DNA of 33,342 bases from Limnohabitans sp. (GCA_009693305.1 SHXN01000006.1:1-33342), one strand, 5' to 3'. Numbered from the stretch's first letter, positions 1 to 12,967 are shown. Program-made: numbers and translations. Notes: a model not told the origin generated them from the sequence alone.

Positions 1-1714
1 GGCGCTATGGATCAAACTTTTGCAAAAATCAAGCATAACCGGGATTGTCGTCTATGCTTACTGCGACAGAACCGTTTGTTTCATCTACCTATAACGTTTG
101 AGACAGCCCTGTGGATGACTTATTATGTGACTTTTGCAGAGAATCCCTAATGCCTCAGTGATGGGTGCCGACCAAGCGGCCAATAGAATCGTTGTAAAAA
201 AAGAATTCCATGCGGTACCCGCCCACACCATCCCGTAGACACCCCACTCAAAATCAAACGCAGTTTTGAAGTGCACCAAAGTGAGTGTGTAATCGCGCGC
301 CCAAGTTTGTACAAAACCACCTATGAATGCAAACAAATAAACCACCAACGTAAATGCCATCCAAGGCAATGCCAAAGACAACACAAAATGTTTGACACCA
401 CTGGGAAGTGGCATGAGCAAACCTGAATCGCCTTTGCCACTGACGGTTGTGAAGGCATTGCGACCTAATAATTTTCTTTTCAACGCAAAAATCACTAATG
501 TAAAGACGGTGAGTATCCAAGCCAATGATGCGGCGCGCCCTTGATCGAATTGCGCGCCCACAATTGCAAAAAATATTTCTGTTGACAACACATTTAATTG
601 ACCGCTCACCACTATTGGGTTGCCAAAGTCAGCCATACTCTCGATAAAGCCCACTAAAAATGCATTGGCCAAACCAGGTTTGAGCAAAGGCAGTGTGACC
701 ACCATGAATGTTTGATACGGCGATGCGCGCAAGGTTTGCGATGCTTCTTCGATGCTGGGTGCTACACCTTGCACAATGCCTCGCATGATCATGAATGCTA
801 TGGGTGTGAATGCAAATGTTTGCGCAATCCACACGCCCAAGCATCCATAAAACCAACGCGATGATGTGATATCAAACATCCATTCAAGCGCTTGATTAAC
901 CACGCCTGCACGACCGAATAATAAAATTAAACCTAGACCCACCACAAATGGTGGCGTGATGATGAGCAAGAGCGCCAATATATAAGTGGCTTTTGAAATC
1001 GCTTGCCTGTTCGCTCAGACATCAAGGCCATCAGCGTGCTCAACACAGTGGTAGACAACGCCACCATCAATGCCAAAAACAAGGTGTTCCATGCCACACC
1101 GCAACGCACATTCGTTTGCAAACATGCAAGACCCCAATTGCGCTTATTGAATACTCGATCAACAATGGCCATCACCGATATCAGTCTATCCTCTGTATAA
1201 AACGCATCGCTCAACGCTTTACAAACAGGATAGAGAATGAACAAGGTCATCAACGCTAAAAACAGCAACACAGCAATAGCAATAAATGAATCGCGCTTAA
1301 AAAAACCGCGCTTCGCAATACCAATGCCTAGGAGCATGGTTAAGGCGAGCAAAACACACAGCGCGCCCCATCCCATACCCGATTGTTGAAAAGGCATTTC
1401 ATCAAAAAAAATGTTAAGCCATTGCCAACGCTAACCGCGCGGGACAATTGCAAATCCAGTAATTAAAATACTAAGAAGGCCCAGGCTCGCACCTGCTATT
1501 AACGCCGACGATTGGAGTTGTTTGTGTGTGATAAAAAAAGAGCCGCTGCAGATTAACAAGCCCAAGAACGAAATAAAAGCCACGGTTTGCTATCTTGAAA
1601 AAATGCAGAGCCTTCTTGCATGGAATACCAAGGCAATAAAAAAAATCCGGCCAAACCCAACACACATGCAACTATTTCTTCGCGCGTGATAGACACTTTA
1701 AAAAATAAATTCAT
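1..1714 (-). pseudogene. ABC transporter permease (Fe3+/thiamine FbpB-type), degraded, continues past left edge
   Basis: Reading the minus strand from ATG at 1714 gives MNLFFKVSITREEIVACVLGLAGFFLLPWYSMQEGSAFFQDSKPWLLFRSWAC*; the membrane-protein reading then continues in other frames (FFITHKQLQSSALIAGASLGLLSILITGFAIVPRG*, then ORFs 933-1397 and 85-978 with EEASQTLRASPYQTFMVVTLPLLKPG, the permease EAA-type motif). Several frameshifts and stops. Confidence 0.85.
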
Positions 1715-1736
1715 GTTGCTGTTTGATCAATGGCGT

Positions 1737-2653
1737 TTATCTGGGCAATGCGTTGACTTCTTTTTCCCATTTAGCAATTAGACGTCGACGCTCAGCCGTA
1801 CTGCCGTATTTGGCATAGTCGTATGAAATGAGTTTTATTTTTGTGAAGTCGGGAACGCGTGAATCAACTTTTGCGCCTTTGTGACTGGGTAATTGAAATT
1901 GTTTGGCCGCCGGACCCATTTCTTGCGCAGATGGGGTAAGTGCCCATTAGTAAAATTGCTTGGCAACTTCTAAATTGCGCGCTCCTTTGATGATGCTCAT
2001 GGAACCGATTTCGGAACCTGTGCCGTCGCTTGGCGTGATGGTCTCAATGGGGAAGCCTTGCATTTTTTCGCCTGGTCCATCGTGTACAAAGCTAATAGAG
2101 ACTGTGGTTTCGCCGCGCGCGGCGGCTTTGATGGGGCCCGTGCCTGAACGACTGTATTGACTGATGTTTTTGTGCAAAGCGCGCATGTAATCAAAAGCTT
2201 TGTCTTCACCCATGAGTTGAACCAAGGTGGCGACCATGGTGTAGGGTGTTACGCTTGAAGCGGGATTGGCCACTTGAATTTCGCCTTTGAATGCGGGGTT
2301 GAGTAAATCGTTCCAGGTTTTGGGGACGGGTAGTTTTTTTTGGTTAATAATTCTGTGTTGTAACCAAAGCCCAACGGACCTGAGTAAATGCCCACGGTTT
2401 TGAAGACTGATTGTTGTGCTTGTTGTTGTGCCCAAGCATGTAGTTGCGGCAAGGAGGGCGATTTGTATTCCAAGCTCAAACCTTTGAGAGACATGTTGAC
2501 CTTGACGCCCGTGGTGCGCGAATACACAGTGGAAATCATGTTGCACCATTCAGCTTGAACCGAGCAAATGATGTTGATTTGTTGCGCTTGCACACTTGCG
2601 AAAGCAAGTAACGCAAGGCTTGATAGAAAGAATTGGAGTATTTTGAGTTTCAT
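1737..2653 (-). pseudogene. ABC transporter substrate-binding protein (Fe3+ type), degraded
   Basis: Three consecutive overlapping minus-strand ORFs in different frames (2249-2653, 1947-2549, 1737-1919) together read as one periplasmic binding protein: signal peptide, CSVQAEWCNMISTVYSRTTGVKVNMSLKG..., KTWNDLLNPAFKGEIQVANPASS, ...KWEKEVNALPR. Confidence 0.85.
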
Positions 2654-2806
2654 GCGCTACAGCTATTTTGGTATGAACGGCTAGTGTAGTCAAAATGGCT
2701 CTTTTTATCTACTGGGGATAGCTTGTGTTGCAGTTACATTAAGAGATGCTCTGCACCCCTTGTCTGCAGAATTGAGAGAATCAATCATTCTTTAGAAATA
2801 GATCGT

Positions 2807-3694
2807 ATGAAAAAAATTGTCGTTTTAGGCGGTAGTGGCTTTGTGGGGCGGCATGTGTGCGAAGCCCTCAACAAATTGGGTTGGCACGTCACCGTCCCTA
2901 CGCGTCGCCCACCCGCACGCGCCGTTCAAACCTTGCCTTTTATCGATGTGGTCAAAGCCGCCGTGCATAACGACGCTGATTTAAACGCAATCGTCAAGGG
3001 TCACGACGCTGTCATCAATTTAGTTGCCATCTTGCACGGCGACGCTTCAGCGTTTGAAAAAGTTCACCATCAATTGCCATTGCGTATTGCACAAGCTTGC
3101 ATGGCGCATCAAGTGCATCGCTTAATTCATGTCAGCGCCCTCGGTGCAGATTTACAAGGTCCATCGATGTATCTGCGTAGCAAAGCGCAAGGCGAAAAGG
3201 CATTGCAAGATTTTTCTGCACAAGGTCTTCAATGCACACTCTTGCGCCCCAGTGTGATTTTTGGTTTAGATGACGCTTTCATCAATCTATTTGCCAAGCT
3301 CCAAAAATGGGCCCCTGTAATGCCACTGGCAGGTGCGCATGCACAATTTCAACCTATTTGGGTTCAAGACGTTGCGCATGCCATTGTGAATGCACTACAA
3401 AACCCCAGCACCATTAATCAGACCTATGAGTTGTGTGGCCCTGATATTTTTACACTCAAGCAATTGGTCGAAGTCGCAGGCATTTGGACACAACATCCGC
3501 GTTGGGTCATCCCCTTGCCCGATGCGCTCGCGCGCATTCAGGCGCAAGTCATGCAATGGCTGCCTGGCCCGCCCCTGATGAGCCAAGATAATTTAGACTC
3601 TATGCGTGTGCCCAACATTGCTAGTGGTCAACTCCCCAACATCACACAACTGGGTGTTACGCACCCAACACCTCTCACAAGTATTTTCATTTAA
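2807..3694 (+). CDS. NAD(P)-binding SDR, complex I NDUFA9-like family
   Basis: ORF with Rossmann motif VVLGGSGFVGRHVCEALN; ATG at 2807 preferred over the upstream start of the listed ORF. Confidence 0.8.
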   Translation: MKKIVVLGGSGFVGRHVCEALNKLGWHVTVPTRRPPARAVQTLPFIDVVKAAVHNDADLNAIVKGHDAVINLVAILHGDASAFEKVHHQLPLRIAQACMAHQVHRLIHVSALGADLQGPSMYLRSKAQGEKALQDFSAQGLQCTLLRPSVIFGLDDAFINLFAKLQKWAPVMPLAGAHAQFQPIWVQDVAHAIVNALQNPSTINQTYELCGPDIFTLKQLVEVAGIWTQHPRWVIPLPDALARIQAQVMQWLPGPPLMSQDNLDSMRVPNIASGQLPNITQLGVTHPTPLTSIFI

Positions 3695-3708
3695 CTTCAA
3701 ATTTGCAC

Positions 3709-4950
3709 ATGAAGATTTATTTGGTCGGTGGCGCTGTCAGAGATGAATTGCTGGGTATCAGCGGAGCTGATCGCGACTGGGTGGTAGTGGGTGCAACGCC
3801 ACAAGACTTGTTAAATATGGGGTACCAAGCAGTCGGCAAAGGCTTTCCTGTTTTTTTGCATCCACAAACCAAAGAAGAATATGCGTTGGCGCGCACCGAG
3901 AGAAAAATCGCCAAGGGTTATCACGGCTTTGAAGTGCATGCGTCACCCGATGTCACATTAGAAGAAGATTTGTCGCGTCGCGATCTCACCATCAATGCCA
4001 TCGCCAAAGATGAATCGGGTGTGTTGCACGACCCGTATGGTGGTCGCAACGATTTAAACAATCAAATTTTTCGGCACGTCACCGATGCGTTTGCAGAAGA
4101 CCCTGTTCGTATTTTGCGTGTGGCCCGACTTGCGGCACGGTTCACAACTTTCACAGTTGCGCCCACAACATTGCAATTGATGCAATACATGGTCAATGTG
4201 GGTGAAGTCAATTCTCTGGTGAGTGAGCGTGTATGGCAAGAACTCGCAGGGGGCTTGATGAGCGCCAAGCCTTTACGCATGTTGGACGTGTTGCGATCGT
4301 GTGGCGCACTTCAACGCATCTTGCCCGAAGTGGATCGCTTGTATGGCGTGCCGCAAACCGAAACGCATCATCCAGAAATTGATACAGGCATTCATATTGG
4401 CATGGTGCTCGATATGTCGGCGCAACTCCAAGCGCCACTTGAGGTGCGATTTGCATGTTTGGTTCACGATTTGGGCAAGGGCACAACGCCCGCGGATCAA
4501 CTCCCACGACACATTGGGCATGAACAACGCAGTGTCAAACTCTTAAGGCAGTTGTGCGAGCGATTGCGCGTTCCTCAACACTGCAAAGAGTTGGCCGAAG
4601 TGGTTGCGCGAGAACACGGTCATATTCATCAATCGCAAAACTTGGACGCGCAAGCGGTGCTTCGTTTGTTGGTGCGATGTGATGCGATCCGTCGACCCGA
4701 GCGATTTGCACTGATTTTGCAAGCCTGCGAATGCGATGCGCGCGGACGATTGGGTTTGGAAAATAACACATACCTACAAGCCACTCGCTTGATGCGATTG
4801 TTGCAAGTTGTTTTACAAGTCGATACCGAAGCGATTGCCAATCAAGCGATCAAAGAGGGTTTGAGCGGTGAAGAGATAGGGCGAAAAATTGAGAGAGAGC
4901 GTGAGAGGGTGTTGGATGGCTTCATCAACTCAGCATCGGATACTCGTTGA
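3709..4950 (+). CDS. cca: multifunctional CCA tRNA nucleotidyltransferase
   Basis: MKIYLVGGAVRDELLG...DRDWVVVGATP...ARTERKIAKGYHGFEV...EEDLSRRDLTINAIA, then an HD-type HDLGKG region. Confidence 0.95.
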   Translation: MKIYLVGGAVRDELLGISGADRDWVVVGATPQDLLNMGYQAVGKGFPVFLHPQTKEEYALARTERKIAKGYHGFEVHASPDVTLEEDLSRRDLTINAIAKDESGVLHDPYGGRNDLNNQIFRHVTDAFAEDPVRILRVARLAARFTTFTVAPTTLQLMQYMVNVGEVNSLVSERVWQELAGGLMSAKPLRMLDVLRSCGALQRILPEVDRLYGVPQTETHHPEIDTGIHIGMVLDMSAQLQAPLEVRFACLVHDLGKGTTPADQLPRHIGHEQRSVKLLRQLCERLRVPQHCKELAEVVAREHGHIHQSQNLDAQAVLRLLVRCDAIRRPERFALILQACECDARGRLGLENNTYLQATRLMRLLQVVLQVDTEAIANQAIKEGLSGEEIGRKIERERERVLDGFINSASDTR

Positions 4951-5263
4951 TGAATTGTCGCAATGCCGCATTGACACGTGTCTACCAACCTTTGACAGTT
5001 GACTTAAATGTTTGCACGATATCAGCATCTAATCAAATCGCAGTGAACAATTTGGTTTCACCCGATTTGGGTCGACCACATGGCCGCTTCAATTGCAAGA
5101 AGGCTTGATAAATTTCTGGCGTTAAAAATTGCCCCGCAGGCTTTGCGCCTTGATGCCAATTACTATCCAACTCGCGCGCTTGAGGGTCGCTTTTAATCCC
5201 AGCATTGAATGCCAAATCTTCTTTATTAGTTGGAATGATTGTTTTAGGTTTGAGCTTGGACAT
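4925..5263 (-). pseudogene. brnA: BrnA-type antitoxin with two in-frame stops
   Basis: Reading through stops at 5033-5035 (TGA) and 4982-4984 (TAG) gives ...CGRPKSGETKLFTAI*LDADIVQTFKSTVKGW*TRVNAALRQFINEYPMLS*, matching the BrnA C-terminal pattern (I-R-L-D-x-D-V...F-K...G-W-Q-T-R-[IV]-N-x-A-L). Confidence 0.75.
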
Positions 5264-5348
5264 GTCTTTTACGATCTGTATATTGATGTTGAATAAAGGC
5301 AGTTATTTGTCTTGCGTGAAATTTAATCTCATACAAAGCTAAATACGA

Positions 5349-6761
5349 TCAACCACGACTCTCCCACTGCCCCGCCATGTTTTTCATCAACACATTCACC
5401 GCTACCGCTTGCCTAGACTTCACATCCAACAGCGATCTTTCTGCTGTTAACGCATTGGCCTGCGCCAACGCAACGTTTAAAAAACTCACCGTGCCCGCTG
5501 CATATTGCGCTTGAGCAATATCCAAATTTTTATTGGCCGCTTGCAATACTTGCGATTGCGCTTTAGCTTGCTCTTGCAGTTGTGCAATGGCAATCAAGTT
5601 GTCTTCTACTTCTTGCAATGCCGTTAACACCACTTGACGATATTGAGCCGATGTTTGATCGACCAATGAGAGCGCTTGATCGCTGGCCGCACGACGCGTA
5701 CCGCCATCAAAAACAGAAAGTGCAATCGCAGGGCCCAAAGACCAAGCACGTGTGGCAGTGCTGATCAAACTAGACATTTCATTGCTTCGATAACCACTAC
5801 TTGCCGAAAAAGTAACCGTTGGAAAAAATGCTGCACGTGCCACACCCACTTGTGCATTGGCCGCCACCACTCGCATTTGTGCGGCGCGTATATCGGGTCT
5901 GCGTTGCAACAGGCTGGCAGGAATCACGTCTGGCAACGCAGGTGTTGTTGGAATAAGCGCTGTTGTATTCAAATTTAATTGGGATGGCATCTCACCCAGC
6001 AACACTGCAATTGCATGCAACAGTTGTTGGCGTGTGGTGGCCACATCGATGGCTTGTGCTTGCGCACCACGCAATTGCACTTGTGCTTGCGCAACATCTG
6101 CGGCTGATACCACGCCTGCTTGGTATCGGTATTCGGTAAGTTGTAATGCTTTGGCGTAGGTTTGCTCTGCACGATTTAAAACGTCTTTTTGTGCTTCTGC
6201 AGTTCGCAGTCCAATGTAGAGTTGAACCAATGTGGCTTGCAATGACAAACGCGCCGCTGCTTCGTCTTCTTGAGAAGCAAGCAAACCCGAACGCGCAACC
6301 GCACCTTGTGCGTCAATGCGTCCCCACATATCTAATTCCCAACTGATGGGTGCACTCAATGTAAAAATATTAGTGACGTTGGGGTTGGTCACAGTGGTGC
6401 CACGCGTTACACCTGTGCTCACGCCAAGGCTTGGCCACAACGACGCTTGTGCCGCGTCTAATGCAGCTTTGGCTTGACGCACTTGAGCGGCCGATGCTTT
6501 TAAGTTTTGATTGCCGCTCATCAATCGTTGTTGCAATTCATTCAAGACGGAATCGTTGAGCAAATGCCACCACTGTGCATCTACTTTTATTTGCGTGTCA
6601 GCCGAATTTTGTAGGGTTTGCCGCACGGCCGCACTCGCACCAAACTGTTCAGGCAATGCCATGGGTGGCGATTCACGCACGACTTTGTATCCGCAAGCCG
6701 ATAGCACGCAAAGCATCATCGAGGCGATGCTGAGTTGAATGATGTGGCGTGAGGGTTTCAT
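5349..6761 (-). CDS. RND efflux outer membrane lipoprotein (OprM/NodT family)
   Basis: 470 aa; lipobox LSACGYKV; two OEP repeats with RRPDIRAAQMRVVAANAQVGVARAAFFPTVT. Confidence 0.92.
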   Translation of the reverse strand: MKPSRHIIQLSIASMMLCVLSACGYKVVRESPPMALPEQFGASAAVRQTLQNSADTQIKVDAQWWHLLNDSVLNELQQRLMSGNQNLKASAAQVRQAKAALDAAQASLWPSLGVSTGVTRGTTVTNPNVTNIFTLSAPISWELDMWGRIDAQGAVARSGLLASQEDEAAARLSLQATLVQLYIGLRTAEAQKDVLNRAEQTYAKALQLTEYRYQAGVVSAADVAQAQVQLRGAQAQAIDVATTRQQLLHAIAVLLGEMPSQLNLNTTALIPTTPALPDVIPASLLQRRPDIRAAQMRVVAANAQVGVARAAFFPTVTFSASSGYRSNEMSSLISTATRAWSLGPAIALSVFDGGTRRAASDQALSLVDQTSAQYRQVVLTALQEVEDNLIAIAQLQEQAKAQSQVLQAANKNLDIAQAQYAAGTVSFLNVALAQANALTAERSLLDVKSRQAVAVNVLMKNMAGQWESRG

Positions 6762-6763
6762 CT

Positions 6764-9700
6764 TTATGGGGCTGTGCTTTGCAATGTCGCTGATGTGTTT
6801 GAATCTGATTTGAATGAATCAAGCGGCAATTGTGAAGGCCGAGGGCCCATCATACGTGTTCGAATATTTTCTAATGCAACAAACACCACGGGCGTTGTGT
6901 AGAGTGTGAGCAATTGACTCAATATCAAACCACCTACAACAGACAGGCCTAAAGGGCGTCTGAGTTCTGCGCCATCACCCGATCCTAAAGCCAATGGCAA
7001 TGCGCCAAGCATTGCTGCGGCTGTTGTCATCAATATTGGACGCAGTCGCAGTTGTGCGGCTTGATAAATGGCTTGCGCAGGTGTTTTGCCTTTGCGTTGT
7101 CGAACCAATGCAAAGTCAATCATCAATATCGCATTCTTTTTAACAATGCCGATGAGCAAAATCACACCAATGAGTGCCACCACAGAAAATTCGGTATCAA
7201 AGGCCATCAATGCCAGCAACGCACCCACGCCTGCAGATGGCAATGTCGACAAGATAGTAATGGGGTGCAACAAACTTTCATACAACATACCCAAAACCAA
7301 ATACAAGGTGATGAATGCGGCCAAGATCAACATGGGTTGCGTGCTGAGTGATTTTTGAAATGAATTGGCGGTTCCAGAAAAACTCCCACGCACGGTAACG
7401 GGCATGTTGAGTTCTTTTATGGCTTGTTCAATGGCGCTGGTGGCTTGCGACAAAGAAACATTGGGTGACAAATTAAAACTGAATGTGTCCGATGGCACAC
7501 CGCCATCGTGGCTCACATACAAACCTGTATTGGTTAACTCAACGCTTGCAAAGGCGGCCAATGGAATGGCTTGGCCTTTGTCGTTGATGAATTGTAATTT
7601 TTTGAGTGACTCGGGGCTTTGCAAATGTTCGGGCGCTAGTTCGAGTACCACGCGGTATTGATTTAGAGGATTGTAGATAACGCCAATTTGTCGTTGACTG
7701 AAAGCATTACTTAAAGTTTGATCGATGGCTCTAACCGACAAATGTAACCGAGACGCCGCATCGCGATCAATCACCAATGTATTTTGTAATCCACGATCTT
7801 CGTAATCGGTATTGATGTCGTCAATTTCTTTGAGTCGTGCAAACACGCGTCGCAGTTTGGGCTCCCATGTTCTTAAATCTTCCAAGTCATCGGACTTGAT
7901 GGTGTATTCGTATTGTGAGCTCGACACTCGCCCACCGATGCGAATGTCTTGCGCAGGCACTAAAAACAATCGTGCACCCGCTTCTTTGGCAAGCTTGACG
8001 CGCAAGCGTGCCACCACTTGATCGGCACTCACGTCGCGGTCTTTGCGCAGCTTGAGGCTTAAAAACATTTGCGCGGAGTTGCGTTGACCGCCTCCTGTGA
8101 ATCCTGTTACGTGTTCAACTGCAGGATCGGCGCGCACGATGGCCATGAATTGATCGAGCCGCGCTTGCATGGCTTGAAACGATGAGCTTTGATCGGCACG
8201 CACAGAGCCAAAAATTCGCCCATTGTCTTGTTGCGGAAACATCCCTTTGGGAATGGTTTTGTACAAACTCACATTGAGGGCAATTGTGGCAATCAACATC
8301 AACCACATCAACCATTGATGTCGCAAAGCCCAACCCAAGCTGGATCGATAGATTTTTTGCAAACGAGAACACTTGCGATGCCCTGACGTAAGGTCGTGAT
8401 TTTTTAAAAAATTCGTACACATCATCGGTGTGAGTGTGAGTGAGACCACCATCGAGACCAAAATAGCAACCGAGAGCACCACCGCAAACTCTCGAAATAG
8501 TCGACCCAACACACCACCCATAAACAATATGGGTATAAATACAGCCACTAATGAGATGCTGATGGATAACACGGTGAAGCCAATTTCTTGCGTGCCGTCT
8601 AATGTGGCTTGCAATATGGACTTGCCGCGCTCGCGGTGTCGAGAAATATTTTCCAAAACAACAATGGCATCATCCACCACAAATCCTGTGGCAATCGTCA
8701 TCGCCATGAGCGTGAGGTTGTTGAGGCTGTAGCCAAGTAAATACATCACACCAAATGTGGCAGCTAAGGACAAGGGAACTGCAACGCTTGGAATCACCGC
8801 CGTTCGCCAATGCTTTAAAAACAATGCAACAACCAACACCACCAAGCCTACCGATATAGCCAGTGATTTTTGTATTTCATACATAGACGCACGGATAGAC
8901 GGTGTTCGATCAGAAACCACATCCATGCGAATCGATTGCGGAATCGAGGCTTGCAATTGTGCCAATATTGCGCGTACGCGATCAACCGCTTCAATCACAT
9001 TGGAGCCTGGTTGCAAATTCATCACCAACAAAATAGATGGCTTGCCGTTGGCTGCACCGTAGTTTCTCAAATCTTGTACGGAGTCAGTCACATTGGCCAC
9101 ATCTTTTAATCGCAGTGATTGACCGTTGATATGTTTGATGATTAGGGAAGCATAGTCTTTGGCTTGAAACGCTTGGTCATTGGCTTCTATTTGCCATGTG
9201 CGCTCCTTGTCATCTAAAAAACCTTTGGGTTTGTTGACGTTTGTGGCTACGACGGCGGTGCGTACGGTTTCTAATGAAACGCCGTATGAGGTGAGTTTTT
9301 CTGGATCGAGTGCGATGCGCACGGCTGGCAATGCGCCGCCGCCAATCGTTACCTGCCCTACGCCATCGATTTGCGCCAATCGTTGCGATAAATAAGTGGA
9401 AGCTACATCGTACATTTGTCCGCGTGTGAGCGTGTCGGATGTGAGCGCCAAGATCATCATCGGTGCATCTGCAGGATTGACTTTGCGGTACGTGGGGTTG
9501 CTGGGCATGCCAGAAGGCAACATTGATCGCGACGCATTGATAGCGGCTTGCACGTCGCGCGCAGCACCATTGATATCTCTGTTTAAATCAAACTGCAAGG
9601 TTACGCGCGTATTGCCTTGCGATGAATATGAAGTGATTTCGTTAACGCCCGCAATTGCACCCAATGCCCGCTCTAGCGGCGTTGCAACTGTTGCAGCCAT

Positions 9701-9883
9701 GGTTTCGGGGCTTGCACCGGGCATCGATGCTTGCACTGAAATCGTTGGAAACTCCACTTGCGGCAGTGGCGAGACGGGCAAATGAAAATAAGCCAACACG
9801 CCGGCCAATGCAACGCCCAATGCCACCAATGTAGTGGCAATCGGTCTTGCAACAAATGGCGAAGAGATCATGTTTGCTTCCAT
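6764..9883 (-). CDS. mdtC: RND multidrug efflux permease (MdtC-like)
   Basis: Full-length RND protein; [41 protein letters not shown]; start 9883 or 9871 (the latter has an ATGA overlap with the mdtB stop). Confidence 0.9.
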   Translation of the reverse strand: MEANMISSPFVARPIATTLVALGVALAGVLAYFHLPVSPLPQVEFPTISVQASMPGASPETMAATVATPLERALGAIAGVNEITSYSSQGNTRVTLQFDLNRDINGAARDVQAAINASRSMLPSGMPSNPTYRKVNPADAPMMILALTSDTLTRGQMYDVASTYLSQRLAQIDGVGQVTIGGGALPAVRIALDPEKLTSYGVSLETVRTAVVATNVNKPKGFLDDKERTWQIEANDQAFQAKDYASLIIKHINGQSLRLKDVANVTDSVQDLRNYGAANGKPSILLVMNLQPGSNVIEAVDRVRAILAQLQASIPQSIRMDVVSDRTPSIRASMYEIQKSLAISVGLVVLVVALFLKHWRTAVIPSVAVPLSLAATFGVMYLLGYSLNNLTLMAMTIATGFVVDDAIVVLENISRHRERGKSILQATLDGTQEIGFTVLSISISLVAVFIPILFMGGVLGRLFREFAVVLSVAILVSMVVSLTLTPMMCTNFLKNHDLTSGHRKCSRLQKIYRSSLGWALRHQWLMWLMLIATIALNVSLYKTIPKGMFPQQDNGRIFGSVRADQSSSFQAMQARLDQFMAIVRADPAVEHVTGFTGGGQRNSAQMFLSLKLRKDRDVSADQVVARLRVKLAKEAGARLFLVPAQDIRIGGRVSSSQYEYTIKSDDLEDLRTWEPKLRRVFARLKEIDDINTDYEDRGLQNTLVIDRDAASRLHLSVRAIDQTLSNAFSQRQIGVIYNPLNQYRVVLELAPEHLQSPESLKKLQFINDKGQAIPLAAFASVELTNTGLYVSHDGGVPSDTFSFNLSPNVSLSQATSAIEQAIKELNMPVTVRGSFSGTANSFQKSLSTQPMLILAAFITLYLVLGMLYESLLHPITILSTLPSAGVGALLALMAFDTEFSVVALIGVILLIGIVKKNAILMIDFALVRQRKGKTPAQAIYQAAQLRLRPILMTTAAAMLGALPLALGSGDGAELRRPLGLSVVGGLILSQLLTLYTTPVVFVALENIRTRMMGPRPSQLPLDSFKSDSNTSATLQSTAP

Positions 9884-12800
9884 TTCTGCGCCCACGCAGA
9901 AAATGCCAAATAAATAACAGGTGTAGTAAACAATGTGAGCCATTGACTCACAATCAAACCACCCACCATCGTCACACCCAAGGGTTGACGCAACTCACTT
10001 CCCACGCCAGAACCCAACATCAATGGCAACGCACCCAACAAGGCGCACAGTGTAGTCATCAAAATCGGTCTGAAGCGCAACAAGCATGCCTGCTCGATGG
10101 CTTGACGCGGCGTCATACCTTGTTCGCGTTCTGCATCCAATGCAAAGTCAATCATCATGATGGCATTTTTTTTGACAATACCAATGAGCAAAATAATTCC
10201 GATGACCGCAATCAAACTCAAATCTATACGTGCAAGTATTAAAGCCAACAAGGCTCCTACTGCGGCAGAAGGCAATGTCGACAAAATCGTGAGTGGGTGA
10301 ATATAACTTTCATACAACACACCTAACACAATGTACATAGTGATGACCGCCGCCAATATCAACCACAAGGTGTTGCTAAGTGACGCTTGAAATGCCAATG
10401 CGGCACCTTCAAATCGCGATTCAACGCTGAGCGGCATGCCCTCTTCAATCATGGATTGCCAAGCCTCATCAATGACCGACACGGCTTCGCCCAAGGACGC
10501 ACGGGGAGCGTGATCAAAAGATAAAGTGACCGCAGGATATTGACCCGAATGCACGACCGATAAAACAGCGGCGCGCTCTTCAACCTTAGCCACGCTATTG
10601 AGTGGAATTTGTGCATTGTTAGCACCGGGCACATACAAGCGCTCTAACGCTGCCGGTCCTTTGCGCTCACCCGAGCCTACTTCTAACACCACGCGGTATT
10701 GATTGCTTTGTGTGAAGATAGTTGAAATCAAACGCTGGCCAAATGCGTTGTACAAAGCGTTATCGATCGCAGCCACGCTTACGCCCAATCGACTCGCCGC
10801 TTCGCGATCAATTTTGATATACGCTTGCAAGCCTTGGTTTTGCCAATCCGATACCAACGCAGAAAGCGCCGGATGATCTTGTAATTTTTCTTGTAAGCGT
10901 TGCGACCATTTGCCAAGCACTTGCGGATCGGGGCCGCTCATTAAAAAACGATATTGCGTGCGTGCAACGCGATCTTCAATCGTGAGGTCTTGCATCGGTT
11001 GCAAATACAAAGTCATGCCTATGACAGTTCGCGAAGTCGTTTGCAATCGCTCGAGAATTTTTTGGATGCGCGAGTCGCGTTCATTTTTGGGTTTGAGTTG
11101 AATGCTGATGCGTCCGATATTAAGACTGGTGTTGTTGCCATCCACACCAATGAATGAAGTGACGCTTTGAACCGCAGGATCTTGTAACAAAATTTGCGCC
11201 ATCTCTTGTTGTCTGGCCGACATGGCAGCAAATGACGTTGATTGCGTGGCTTCTGTGATGCCTTGAATCACGCCCGTGTCTTGCAATGGAAAAAATCCTT
11301 TGGGCACAAAAATATAGAGCAATGCGGTTAACAATAATGTGAATGCAAAAATACCCATGGTTTGATTGGGACGATTAAGCACCCAACGCAAGGCTTTGGC
11401 ATACGCATCAATCAACCCTTGTAACCAAGCACTCTCTTCTTTTTGCGGATGGTGTTTCAAAATATAAGCGCACATCATCGGCGTGAGAGTCAGTGACACC
11501 ACCGCAGATATCAAAATTGCAACGGCCAAGGTGATGGCAAATTCATGAAACAAGCGACCCGCCACATCACTCATAAACAGCAAAGGAATAAGCACCGCCA
11601 CCAATGAGAAAGTGAGCGAAATAATGGTGAAACCAATTTGTTGCGCGCCCACCAACGCTGCTTGCAAAGGCGAGAGTTGTTCGGGGCCATCCATGCGACG
11701 CGCAATGTTTTCAATCATCACAATCGCATCATCCACCACAAAGCCTGTTGCAATGGTAAGCGCCATTAAGGTTAAATTGTTGATTGAAAAATCGGCTAAA
11801 TACATAACGCCGAATGTGCCCACTAAAGACAAGGGCACAGCCACACTGGGTATGAGTGTGGCGGATGCATTTCGCAAGAATAAAAAAATCACCATCACCA
11901 CCAAAGCAATCGCAATCATCAATTCAATTTGAACATCACGAACCGATGCGCGAATTGTGACGGTTCTATCGGTCATCACTTGCACATCAACAGAGTCTGG
12001 CAATGAGGCACGCAAGAGTGGTAATAGTTTTTCGATACGCGACACGGTTTCAATCACATTGGCGCCCGGCTGTCTTTGCACTTGCACCACAATGGCTGGC
12101 GTAGTGTTGGCCCATGCAGAGAGTCGATTGTTTTCTGGCGCTTCAACAATGGTGGCCACATCTTGCAAACGCAATGGATTGCCATTGCGATACGCCAATA
12201 TCAATCGCGCATAGTCTTCGGGTGAACGCAGTTGATCGTTGGCGTCTAAGGTAGATGCGCGTGCTGGCCCATCAAAACTCCCTTTGGCCATGTTGACGTT
12301 AGATGATGCGATGGTTGTTCGCACATCTTCTAAAGAAAATCCAGCGGCAGCCAATGCAACTGGATTGACTTGCACACGCACGGATGGTCGTTGTCCGCCT
12401 ACAATGCTCGCCAAGCCCACGCCCGATACTTGCGATAAACGCTGAGCGACGCGGTTTTCAACCATGTCGTGCACACGCGTAATGGGTAAGGATGGAGAGC
12501 TCACCGCCAGTGTGAGAATAGGTGCATCTGCAGGATTAACTTTGTTGTAGGTTGGCGGCATGGGTATGTCGTTGGGCAACAAATTAGCGCCTGCGTTAAT
12601 CGCCGCTTGCACTTGTTGCTCTGCCACGTCCATTGCCAAATCCAAAGTAAATCGCAAAGTGATGATGCTTGCACCGCCCGAGCTGACCGATGTCATTTGA
12701 TCGAGTCCTGGCATTTGACCAAATTGACGTTCGAGTGGCGCAGTGATGGATGACGTGATCACATCAGGGCTTGCACCTGGATACAAAGTGGTCACTTGTA

Positions 12801-12933
12801 TCGTTGGATAGTCCACTTGCGGCAACGATGACACGGGTAAAAAACGATAAGCCAACGCACCTGCAAGCAACATTGCCAACATCATGAGCGATGTGGCAAC
12901 GGGTCTTAATATAAAGGGCTTGGAAATATTCAT
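9868..12933 (-). CDS. mdtB: RND multidrug efflux permease (MdtB-like)
   Basis: 1021 aa; [47 protein letters not shown]. Confidence 0.92.
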   Translation of the reverse strand: MNISKPFILRPVATSLMMLAMLLAGALAYRFLPVSSLPQVDYPTIQVTTLYPGASPDVITSSITAPLERQFGQMPGLDQMTSVSSGGASIITLRFTLDLAMDVAEQQVQAAINAGANLLPNDIPMPPTYNKVNPADAPILTLAVSSPSLPITRVHDMVENRVAQRLSQVSGVGLASIVGGQRPSVRVQVNPVALAAAGFSLEDVRTTIASSNVNMAKGSFDGPARASTLDANDQLRSPEDYARLILAYRNGNPLRLQDVATIVEAPENNRLSAWANTTPAIVVQVQRQPGANVIETVSRIEKLLPLLRASLPDSVDVQVMTDRTVTIRASVRDVQIELMIAIALVVMVIFLFLRNASATLIPSVAVPLSLVGTFGVMYLADFSINNLTLMALTIATGFVVDDAIVMIENIARRMDGPEQLSPLQAALVGAQQIGFTIISLTFSLVAVLIPLLFMSDVAGRLFHEFAITLAVAILISAVVSLTLTPMMCAYILKHHPQKEESAWLQGLIDAYAKALRWVLNRPNQTMGIFAFTLLLTALLYIFVPKGFFPLQDTGVIQGITEATQSTSFAAMSARQQEMAQILLQDPAVQSVTSFIGVDGNNTSLNIGRISIQLKPKNERDSRIQKILERLQTTSRTVIGMTLYLQPMQDLTIEDRVARTQYRFLMSGPDPQVLGKWSQRLQEKLQDHPALSALVSDWQNQGLQAYIKIDREAASRLGVSVAAIDNALYNAFGQRLISTIFTQSNQYRVVLEVGSGERKGPAALERLYVPGANNAQIPLNSVAKVEERAAVLSVVHSGQYPAVTLSFDHAPRASLGEAVSVIDEAWQSMIEEGMPLSVESRFEGAALAFQASLSNTLWLILAAVITMYIVLGVLYESYIHPLTILSTLPSAAVGALLALILARIDLSLIAVIGIILLIGIVKKNAIMMIDFALDAEREQGMTPRQAIEQACLLRFRPILMTTLCALLGALPLMLGSGVGSELRQPLGVTMVGGLIVSQWLTLFTTPVIYLAFSAWAQKWKQT

Positions 12934-12967
12934 TGAGAAATCAATCCAACAACTTCATGCATGGGTG

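Noticed and set aside
5264-5348. brnT toxin remnant upstream of brnA (MRLNFTQDK)
   Set aside because: Only nine codons with weak resemblance to a BrnT N-terminus; not enough to support.
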